From: Alitta virens
Taxonomy: Eukaryota > Annelida > Polychaeta > Phyllodocida > Nereididae
Direction: 5' to 3'
Length of the DNA: 64,000 nucleotides
NCBI GenBank assembly: GCA_932294295.1
Contig: OW028574.1
Coordinates: 13,650,215-13,714,214, forward strand
Made by a program: the position numbers and the translations under genes. This document shows positions 38,301-50,300 of the stretch, piece after piece. Under the pieces are notes generated by a model, which saw only the letters and a program-made list of their open reading frames with translations, was not told where the DNA came from and searched no databases. How positions within the stretch are numbered: the stretch's first letter is position 1; each line of letters opens with the position of its first letter.

Positions 38301-41300
38301 GTTCCATCTGTGTCTGACTCCGCAGCTCGTAACACTCTTAGCCTTGCTGATGAACTTCGCGCTAGTTCTGATACTCAGCTTGCCCCTCCTTCAGGTTTTA
38401 AGGTGACCAATGTGTGCAGCGAGAAGTTGTGAGCAACTAACAGGGTTTTAATTCTTAACTTCAGGCTTTATCATTGTTTTTTCCTGCAGTGATGTGCTGA
38501 CATCTTCAGAACTAACAGCACTCATACCTTCGACTTTCACTTTATTCTCATTTTAACATGTTCATGTCACATACCTATGATTAATCCTAACCTTTTTGTT
38601 ATTCTGTAGGATTTGATGTTATGTGCATGTACTAAAAATCACACTCCTAGAAGATCCCATTGCTGGGTTGAAGTTGCAAAACAGCACAACTATAATGACT
38701 TGATATTCAATGTATATTATATACAGCTGAGCACATGAGGTGGAGGCATCACTAATCGTGTATTGAATGACAATAATGAGTAAGATGCATTGTGAATGGC
38801 TCAATTAACATGACAACGATTTTGCTTATTTTAACAGGCTACTGAGAGCAAGAAAAATCTGAACAAAGACGAAGATGAAGACAATTCAAAGTGGGACTCC
38901 GAGGTAAGTTTAGCTGTCTTGTTCAATTTCAGTTTTTCTAAGTGTGCATCCTTTTTTTTTTTTTTAACATTTAAGTCATTCAAAATATTTTATCTGAAAT
39001 AATTTGTGGATAATTTAGAATTTATCCCCTTGTTTCAGGATGACCTGCCTCTTTCTGATAATGACGCACCCAGCAAACCAGTTGTCGTGACCACTGCCTC
39101 CATGAAGCCAACTGTGGTTGGCGGAATGAATGTTGACATCAGTGACGAAGAAGAGGAGGAGGAGAGTGAATGGGAAAAAGAAAAACAGCTCCAAGATCAG
39201 GTTGGTGTTTTTGATTTATTGAATGAGCGATATTAACCTTTGGCTAGATAACTGAGACAAGTTAAGACCCCACCCCTGGAGTAAATGCATAACATGGTAT
39301 TGACTCCAAGTCTATCTCATCATTACATCTGCCTCTGGCAGCTGGTCAATGGTCATAGTGGCTAAGCTTCAGAATAAGTAGCATTGAGACATTGAACACG
39401 GACAACATCTTATTGAATTCCTCCACCAGCATCACTTTGCACAACTGTCAGTTATCACGTACAAACGTTAATATGTAAGATATTACAAAATGTTATAAAC
39501 ATCCCAAAATGTTATGATAGAAAGGATCGCAGATTAAGCAAACTTATGTTTTCCTTTCAGCAGAAAAAAGCCGAAGAAGAAAGGCTTAAGAAATGGAATG
39601 AGGATTTTGAAAGACAGCAAGAACAGTTGCGCAAAGAGGCTCAGGAAGAGCTCAGGGTGAGTTTTTGTGACTTCTGTCAGACTGCATGAGATTTGTTTCA
39701 TTGCTTTTGTCAGGATATACACGAAACAGATTTTGTTGTTACAGAGAGAAAAGGAAGAAGCTGAAAGACAAAAGAAAGAGCAAGAGGAAAGAGAAAGGAG
39801 AGAGAAGGAAGAAGCAGAAAGACAAAAGAGAGAAGAGGCAGACAGAGCAAGGATTGAAGAGCAAAAAAGAAAGGACCAAGAAAGATTGATGGAAGTAAAG
39901 AGGCAAGCAGAGCTGAAGCAAAGAGAAATGGAAAGAATCGAGGCAGAACAAAAGGAAGCAGAAAGAAAAGAACAAGAACGTAAAGAGGCACAAAGAATGA
40001 AAGAGGAGGAAAGAAAAGAACAAGAAAGAAAACTTGCTGAAGAAAAGAAAAAAGAGGCAGAGAGGAAAGAGCTGGAAAGACTGCAAGGAGAAGAAAGAAA
40101 GAAGGAGGAACAGAGACAAGCAGAATTGAAGGAAATGGTCGAGCAAGAAAGTCCTGCTCTAGAGAGGCGGAATAGTGATGAACGCAAGCGGAAACATTTG
40201 GAATTCCAGAATAAACCTAGGTAAGGAAATATACTTTTTTTATCGCAATGTAGAATTTCAGTTAGGCAATTTAATTTGTTAGGTAATTGAGTTTTAGAGG
40301 GTATGCATTTCATATGCTTTATTTCAGTACGTTGACTTGGTAAATTTCTTGTTATTGGAGAGCAATTGATGTAGACCAAAAAACATTTTCAGTTAATAGT
40401 TAATACCTATTTTGAGCATAAATTTGTTTTTTGAAAAGTTTACCTTATCGAAGTAGAGGGTATGGGTAAGTAAAAGGTTTGAAATGGACTTGAGAAGATC
40501 TTGGATTTGAAATGGTTCTTTTTTCAAGATTGATGTTTCTGCTATGATTTTTATTTTAAATTGTGTGAATGCGTGGAAAAATTTCATGTGTGAGTGCAAT
40601 TAGTGTGTATTATGGGGATTGCATGATGGTTGAACTGTAATTAGGTAAAGACATTATCATTGAATGTGCCTTGAACATGAAAATATGATGAAGTCTTTCT
40701 ATGATATACTCCTAAGGCCATTAGGATGACTCAGACTGGCTTTAACGATTAAAATTTTCTAGTTAAGAATATTTTACAGCTGTCATTTCATAGTCTGAGT
40801 TTCATATAGCTCAGCTTAACTAAGATTGCGTGAGATTTATGCAAACATGGAACAAGTTGAGGAACCACTGAGATTGAAAAGAATTGGTAAAGTGGACATG
40901 TATGATAATGGTATTACCATAATATATTCATTGCTGCAGTAGTAAATTGCAAATTGAATTTAGTCTTTATTACTTGCACAAGTTCAAACACCTAAGTGAT
41001 GGCTAGGCCAGTGAGTTATTGATTAGTTAGCCAACAGGTGTGCCAGGTGATGGATCTCTAGTGATGCGTGACTGATCCTACCTGGCCTAGTGCCTTGGAT
41101 CAGGTCCAGTAAACAGAGGAGAGGTGACCGCGGAGTGCTACCCTCTGACCCCTTTTTGGATAACATCAGTGTATGGCAGTAAGTTTGGTTTGTTTAGTGA
41201 TGAATTACAGCACTAGGTAATGCTTGAAATGTAGTCAGCCTTTCTGTGCAGTAAGCTGCGAGTACCAAAAAGTATCGCTGAATAATAGTCAGCGGAGAGG

Positions 41301-44300
41301 TTTTTGGAAGTTTTCGTTGTGTGTAAGTCATTCTGAAGTTTTCATTGTGTGCAAGTCATCAGTTTATAGATTTGCAATAATTATTATAGATTGTTAGAGA
41401 TTTCTCATACATCAGTGGTGACCATTAGTAGGATTGCAGTGTCACAACATAGGAATTAAGACTTTAAAATGGCAATAATTCATCATAGTATTGATATTGA
41501 GTCATATAGTTTGCATCTGACCCAGAACATAAAAAAGTGTTAAATGTTGATATTTTTATGCAGCCACCGGGCTATATATTTTGTTGTATTGATAATTTGG
41601 AGCTGACATACTTCAACAGCTGTGTACAAACTATTATGGTAATGCAATGATAAAATGCATGAAACATTGAACATGCTTCTGGGAAATCATGGTATAATAT
41701 GTATCCGTGTGCTTTTCTTTGTTATGTGCTTTGAACTTTCTTGGACATTGGGATATTTATAGAGTGTTTTGCTTATTTTGTTTTGGTTCAAAACTGTTTG
41801 ATCTTGCTATATTTAGGGTAATGCAAAACATAAACAACTTTATTACCCGGTCAATACTACATGCACCTGCTGTATACAATATAAGTGGATTTATTCAAAG
41901 TGATGATATCTAATATAATAGACAGCTGTTGCGAAGCTTGTTTAAAAGTTCTTTTTATAATTATATTCCCGTTTAGTACTAGTGTAGTATATTTTTGTAG
42001 AGTCTCTATTAAAAAAAATATTTCCTTATTATTGGTTGAAGGTTCCATCATTGGCCAAAAATATTGCTCTTAGGTCAGGAGTTTCATGCAATTGAAAGTT
42101 ATGGGCTTGTGGGATTCCCAGGTGACAAGTAATAAAAACACCTCATGGACGAGGATGGAGTCTTGTTTACAATTTTCCTTGACTTAGAGCAAATGGATTT
42201 ACTGCTGACAGACTGTTATTGCCCGCAGTACAATGGCATTCTAAATGGTGCCAATTAGTGTGATTTATTTTACATACTTCATAGATTATATTAATCTCAT
42301 TTAACAAGTGTTGGGACTGCACCATCATCGTAAACTTTGGTGTTATAAACAAACATGTGATGCTGCAAACTCTTGTGAGTCCAGTCTTGTGCTATAAATA
42401 GACCATTGTTGATTTTTGTGACGTAATCCAATTGTTAGAGTGTGACGTCATCCCATTGTTGATGACGTCATAACCACTTGAAATGTAAACAATCATTCAT
42501 CATTTCATTTCATTGTAGGTGAGTGAATATTTGTTGCTCAATAATAGTGTATAATAAGAGAATGAAAGATTGTATGGATAAAAGACGCGTGAAGTTGACA
42601 ACATAGGTCATCAAATTATGTTCAGTGTGTATAGCAATTTTGCCGGTAAAATACTCATAATATTAATACAAATGATAATATGCCTTGCAGATTCAGGAAT
42701 TATAATTGAATTTTCACCATTTCAGCCTCAGTTCTCCCAGTGTAAACAAGCAGCCCAACAAGCAAGGTCCAGCAGTTCCCCCAAAACCGAGGGGTATTTT
42801 CTTGCCCTCCCCTCGGGAAAATCATCCCCCATTCCCTCCAGTGAATGACTCTTTTGATGATGATGACACCTTCAACAATGACCAGATTCCAGACTTCAGC
42901 AGTCCTGGAAGGTAAGACCTTTTTTTTCCAGTTTACTTTTCTATTTTTGAAGTTTGTATGATACACTCAGAATCAGTAAAATACGTCATTCAGCAAAATT
43001 TGCCACCCCCAATAATTGGCCATTTTACAATACTAGCAAGATACCCGCACTTTGTGGAGTTTACCGGAATAAAAAGAGGTAAAACCAGGGAGCCCAGAAT
43101 CCCGTGCTCCGCCCCTACTCTCATCAGAGTTCCGATTGACTTATCATTGATCGAGTCTCATATTAAAATATAAAACGGCCTGGTACCGAAAATCTACTTA
43201 ATGTACACACTTAATTTAATTTACGCAGACATTACAGATCTAACATACAATTGAAACTAAAATCTCATAAATGCATTATTTATAAATTATACAATATACA
43301 TGTACATGTAGCAATTTGTAGTCAGTTTATCTGTTGTGTAACTAAATGTGTACGTTATTAGTGATGTTTTAATACTTGAAAATCTAACCAAATAGTGACT
43401 GTTTTTAAAAACAGTTTCTAGGTGTGCCAAATCAAGAATAAGGCATATGACTTTTAATTTTGGTTTTACTTTACAGCTGTGTAATATTTTAAGCTCAAAT
43501 TGAGAAATTCTTGGTGTTTTTTTTTACCACAGTGGAGAGCAACATCTTATAACAAAATGTATTATAAAGATATTAAATTTTCTACTCTTCAATAATAATT
43601 GATTATGGTTTCTCATTGAGCATCTTTCAAAGTGCTTCCTATGGGTTCTTTTTGTCTAACCTGTGAACTCTTTCATTTTCTAATGTCACCCATATTCTAA
43701 AAAATTGATTTTAGGAGGTCTGGATCTAAAAAAAGAGAAATTTATGTCAAGGGAGGGAAGCATTAGTTTAGATCAATTAAATTTGTGTATGCATGTATTG
43801 TTTACTGAATTTTATTTCATATACACATATATATACATGTGTAGGGGTTTGGTGTCTCATTCTTTTGACTATATTTTAGTAAGTAGGTGGGTAACTATCC
43901 TCTCAGGTTCCTATCATATAGACATTGCCTGTGGTTATTTTTCTGTTGGTAAATGCCTATTTTTTAGCGCAGAAATTACTTGGGAACCTCATTAATATTA
44001 TTAAGTTCACATTTATAAGATTTACCCTTCGCTTGTGAGAAAGCTGAAATTATTTAGAATATTATTGAAAATGAAATATCTCTCTAATCTCCTAATATGC
44101 TGGACATTCCAAGAATGATTTTAATTACAAATATTTGCAATTAGAAAATGTGTAATAACGCCTTCAATTTGAAAATTTCAGGCCAATTGACACAATGATA
44201 GGTCCGGCTGGTGGGTCGAACAACCTTCCACCATCAGGCTATAGGCCAATGATGAATGGATCTGCGGTGAATGGTCATATTGTGAGAGATGTGGATGATG

Positions 44301-47300
44301 ATTGCCTGTCTTACTCCAGCACCGAACAGGACGATGTTTCCGACCATGGAGGAGGCCAATCATTTGGTCTTGGAAATAGCGCCAACCTTTCGTTTGGCAG
44401 TGGTGAGTTTGTTGTGCATTTATTTTGGTCGTAATCTCATTGAGTGGTTTCTCTGCTGGGCTTCCAACCAGGTCCCAGGTTCGATTCCTTGTCAAGCCCA
44501 AGTTTGATGGCTGTTTCATCCATCATCTCATTGCCATGGTCCCTGCCTGTCCTAATTATCCCAACATGTGCAGAAATACAGGACGTAAAACCCCAATCCA
44601 CCCACCAGGGTCTTTCTCTGCTGCATTCTTGATTTAGAGAATTGATGTTACAGCCACATCGCAATACGACATGTTAGTCGCACATGATTTGGTGCATGCC
44701 TGTCTCCAAACAATGGGAGACTGTTCAGTCAACAGGCTGAGCTCCATATCAGTCCTCACTACCATTGTGACGTCATCAATGCACTCAATGACCTGATTGT
44801 GTAATGACGTCCTCAAACAATGGCTTTAGGACTAGCGTATAGCTCCCTCTGTTGACCTGAAAGTTCCCCATTGATGATGGCACCAAAGGTAATGGTGGAG
44901 TCGAGTGCAATTGGACCATTGGTGACATCATCAATTGTTAGGAGACCGGCATTCACCTGATCATTCATAACTTACATGCCCTATGTTGACTTGATCCTTT
45001 TTAACTGTTAAGTGACGTCTTCATTCAGCAGTTGAGATCATTCTGTGGAAATAACTTGTGATTAAGAGTATTTGAGACGTTACGTTAATTAAGCGTTTGT
45101 TAGTTTGTTTTGCTCGATATGTCTGAAATTTAAATTGTAGTGCTGATATGATTGCCATTGTTGAGAGGCTGAAACTAATGCCAGTGACCCATTTTTTCCA
45201 GACTCCATGAGTATGCTCAGGCAGCAGGAGCAATTACGCGAAACTCATCGTTTGCTTGACAAAGAAAGATCAGCAAGAGTGAGTCTGGAGAACAAGAAAA
45301 GGCATATCGATAGCGAAAGAAGTGAAGTTATCCAAAAACTTGAAGATGTCACTCATACCAAATCAAGTCTTGAGCAAGAAAAGATCAAACTGGATGCAAA
45401 AATCCGTGCCTTAGAGTAAGTTCATTATTGATTATTCCAAAATAGTTGATTCTTTGTTAATCTCAAAATGGGATAGTATGATGTTTATAGTCGTAGTCAG
45501 ATGTAAAAGGATTTCAAATTTATTGAAATTTTTAATGTAATAGTATTAAATTAAATTGTTTGAAATTATTTCTCCAGCTATGAGTTGGGACAAGAGGAGG
45601 CAAAGAGGAAGAATGCTGAGACCCTTTACAACAAGACTAAGGAACAGCTGGCTCGCAAGGAGGAACAATATACTGGGTATATATAAAATTCCTTTTGTGG
45701 AATTATCAAAATTTTTATAAAAACTTACATTATTAAAATTCAGTGTAGCTGTAATTCAGTGTGATTATTGTTTAGTTATCCATATTTGCTTAGATAATGA
45801 GAAGGAATAATTTAGGTTTTCTTAATTGATTTGTTATTTTTGGCAGACTGCATGAATTAATTAATTAATTTGGTCATATTTATGTCATTTTAGTGAAGCT
45901 GAGGCAAGACAGAAGTCAGATTTGAACATGCGTAACATCCAGATGGAGCTAAGAACTGTTTTGAGTCAGGTCAAACAGGTGCGTAAAAATATACATGTAA
46001 CTTAAATTTCCTTGTCGAAGAGAAACACGATTCATTATGCAGCTTTCGACAGTGATTGTCAGTAAGTAACTGAGAGCAATGAGATAAGTAATTGCATGGA
46101 AACCTCATAATTGAAATATGTCTGCATTTTTCATTTTCGTCATCAGCTGGAAGATGAGAAAGAGGAACTAAGCAGACAGCTTCAGCATGAGAGGAACGCT
46201 CGATTGCTGCAAGAGCAAATTAATGAGGAGCTCAATAATTTCCAAAAGACATTGACAGATGACAAAGTTTCGGACAAGGTGAGTAGTCGAAATTATGGAA
46301 TTATTTACTTTTTCTTTTAATTATAAACATAGAAGTTGCATTCCATTAGTGAGTGACATGGCATGTGAACTTGAGCAATACCAAATATTTTTGCTTGCAT
46401 TTTAAACGAGAAGCCTAGACTGGTATAGTTAATGTTTTTCTTTCAAATTTCCACAATTTTTGTCTTCTGTCATTGTTCCTGTGACACTGAAATTCAATTG
46501 CTCTGATTTTGGCACTGGTCTATTTTCTGTTTTTTGATACATTTGACACCATGCTTTCATTTGTACCGCTAATATAATATTCAAAACTTTATAGAGTAAT
46601 TAGTTAGAACATTTTGTCTAAAGATCTTTTGTTGTGTTTGTGAAGCACACATCACCAACATGCTAAATTCTTTTATTGTAACTTTGTTCATTACAAATAT
46701 CAATAGCGTCTTCGTGATGAAATGGTAAGACATTTGTTGGGAGGATTTGTCTTTTGCAGGTGTTTTGTTTGCCTTTTTTTCATTTCTCAAAACAAACTAC
46801 TGGAAATTCTAAGCATTATTATCCGTTAATTTACTCCCATTGTGTTGATATCTGTTCCATATTTTATTTTCTGAATGTGCAAAATCTTTGGTATCTGGAC
46901 TGTGTTGGTGTTTTCAGCTTGGCTGAGGTCTTTTCTTAATGAGACTGTAAATTATTTTTGAAAATGATGACACTGGTATGCGGAGTATAGATATATCCCC
47001 TTGTTAAATGTGAAGTTTCCATAGATATTTTTAACTGGAATAATACTGTTAAAATCGTTCGGTGTTATTTGTGATCACATGAAAATTTTATTAACTGAAC
47101 ATGCAAATTAAGAGTAACGGCAGTATGGGTGAGATTGTTGCAGTGTTATAAAACCTTTTTGTATATTAATATTGTAGACGGAAATTATGAGCAAGTTTGA
47201 AGAGGCTGATGAAAACAGAAAGCATGCCCAAGGTTCCGTTGAGAAGCTGCATGCTGATTTGTATGCTGTTAAGGTAATTACAAGTATATTAGATAAACTT

Positions 47301-50300
47301 CATTATACTAACATAGCTGGAAAGCATTGACCTGCAATGTTATGGACCTTTGTGAGCTTGGAGAATGAAGTGAGGTAGAGTATGTGTCAATTATGAAGCG
47401 AAATTTCTCCCTGATTATTTTTTGGTTTTTCCATCCCCGCCACAGATGTCACCAGAGAATGAGAAAAAAGAATCTCACAGTCCTGCCGTAAGCTAACCTT
47501 TGTTGCGGGCTACTGTATGGATCATGATAGCAAATTACTGACCAAGATACTGCAATATTAATGAAATGACTTTTACGTCAGAAAATATGGGGTGCAGTGC
47601 ATTATAGCGGACCCAAATTTATGCCCATATTTGGTGGCCATGGAATATAGAATATATCATCATTTTGACAGAGTCGTTGAACTTCTAACGCAACAAGAAT
47701 AACGTCCAACATACATAGTGTTTGATTCAATAGTTGTACTTTCAGATGGAACTAGAGCGGCAGAGGAATCGTGCTCGTGATGATCACAACCTGCTCTCCT
47801 CTGAAAATGATGATCTTCACACAAAGATGGGAGATCTGAAGGCCGATTTGGTATGTATAACCACTGTAGAGCGTCCAATTTCTTAGAAATTAAGATAGTG
47901 ACAAATCTGCGCTTCCAAAGTCGCTGAGATCACATAGAGGGTGATGTTGTCATCACATTGGTGAATAAACTTTTGATTGTCACTCAATTGAGTTTATCTG
48001 GTTTTTGTCTAACATTTAGTATGCCCATTGTAAATTATTGAGCCTGTAATGTACACTTGGAATCGCTAACATTCTCTGTTCATCAAATTTTGTCACCCTA
48101 TTGCTATATTTGTATGATTTAGAATTGGGATGTTTGTTGTGGATTGTTTATGCAATATCAGTCATTTTTTAATACCTTGATATTTTGATACTATGATAAT
48201 TCTCAAATAGTGAGTTTTCATGTATTTTTCGAGGGTCAAGAAATTCAATGACTTGAATATCGGTGATTGGGCGTGTAACATGTATGAATTATGATGTATC
48301 TATTGCAATTTAATGATGTAATGTTCACAGAAATTGAATGAGGACGCACTGAACCAGGCCACTATACAGTATAACATCAACTTGAGTCAAATAAAAGTAG
48401 AAAACACTCGAGTCGCCAGCAACTGGGAAAAGGAAAAAGGAACACGAGAGAAACTTGAATCTGAGGTGCAGTCTCTGAATGCTCGTCTTGAAGCCTCCGC
48501 AAAAGAACTTAAGATTCTACAAGATGCTCGGAGCAATCTTGAGAGGTACTGTAGATGTTTTGTAGGTTTAATATAGATTCTTTAATATGATTAGTGTGGT
48601 AATAAAGCAGATCAAGTACATGTAATAATATTGTTATAAATTTGCATTTCCAGGCAGAATCACAAGAACTATGAAGACCTTACTAAACTATTGGAAAGAC
48701 GGGAGCATGAGTTGAATAATCTGAAGGAAGCTAAAGAGGTATGATTGAATTTGTAAGATTGTTATAGCCATCATCCAGGTCGGTGACCGCGTGAGTTGAT
48801 GTTACAGCAAAGGATACTATTTTCATTTCAGAATCTCCAAGAGAGAGTCAACGTAGCAGAGACTAAACTGAATATTCAAGAGAATGAGGTACACTTTACC
48901 TTGTTTTCCTATCCCTTTTAATGCAAACCAGTTATGATCAACCGATTTTAATCAGTACATTACACATGATTTTGGTGTCCAATGAAAAGCTAGTGCTGAG
49001 AATTAACAAGTGAAAAGCAGTAAATCGTTGCGCTTGCTTTGAAAAATGTTGGTGCTTATATTCTTTGAGAAATAAAATAAATAAACACCGTAGCTATTGG
49101 AAAAATTTAAGAAAGTTGGTTTATTTGGTCATGTGCTCCCTTTCAGTTGCATATGGTTAACGCAACATTGGCAGAACGCAGTAGTCAAGTGGCGACGATG
49201 CAGCAAGAACTCGAACAAAGAAAATCTGCGTTTGAGGTGCTCGATGGCAACTATCGTAAAGAAAAGGTACACGCATTGTATAAATAATGCCATTAATCAG
49301 TCAGAATTGATTCTGAAATTATATGTTATTACTGTGGTGATCTGTCTGATTAACTGGTCATTTAGTAGTTTTTATTGTGTCAACTATATATGGTATATTT
49401 TAACAGGAAGACCATGTAAGAAACCAAGCACGTCTGGAAACAATGCAAGAGAAACTGCCCTCTTTGCAACACGAAGTCCTTAGTTTGAAACAGCAAAATG
49501 ATGAGTTGAGAACCCAGAATATCGGCAAAGATCAGAAAGAGACTCAGGAAAGAGTTAGTGCTATGCTTCAATCACTACGGGATGAACATGAGCGGGTGAG
49601 ACAAAAGTTGAATATTTGCAGATGTTCAGTAAGATTTGGGTATGGATTTTATTGGGAAAGTAGTTGTTAATTAACTGACGTCGTCTTTTAATTTTAGGCT
49701 CGAATCACACTGGAAGAAAAGAATGCCAGTATGAATGAAACTGTTTTGCAGCTGAAAGAAAACATCCGTGACACGGAAACTCGCAAAGGCACTGATGATC
49801 ACGAATTGCGCAGTTTGCGCCAGGAACTGAAAGAGATTCAAAGAGATCTGACGTCTACTAAGTCATCTTTGGAAGTGGCTAACAAGGTACAATAAGAAAC
49901 TGCTTTCACTACCCTTCTCCAACATTTGCTGTGGAAGTATTTTAGTTTATGTTATGTCATTGAATTTAACTGAAACTTTGCATTCTTCAGACAAGGGAGC
50001 ATTTAGAAATGGACAAAAAGAACTTACAAGCTGAAGTAGAACGGCTGCAGAATCGTCTAGAGACTTCACAGCAGAGACAGACTGAGTTACAGACACAGCT
50101 GCTGGAGGTGACTAACAAACTGGAAAGAGCAGAACACTCTTCGGCCTTCACTAGTCAACAACTGGCTAATCACACTGCTAATGCTGAGGCAGATGCTAGA
50201 TCGAGGGTAAGACTTATCATAAGTTATCTGAATCATTGTATGGGTGTCCAGCAATAAGGAAATGTCAGGGAAATGTTTATTGCTTCTGTTGATAGTCAGG

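Noticed and set aside
39534..40379. 281-codon Ser/Phe/Leu-rich open frame on the minus strand
   Set aside because: It lies opposite the Glu/Lys-rich exon 36; low stop frequency there follows from the AAA/GAA codon bias of the true plus-strand exon. No splice or family evidence.
44178..44519. 113-codon minus-strand frame
   Set aside because: Antisense of exon 38 plus the SINE head; no independent support.
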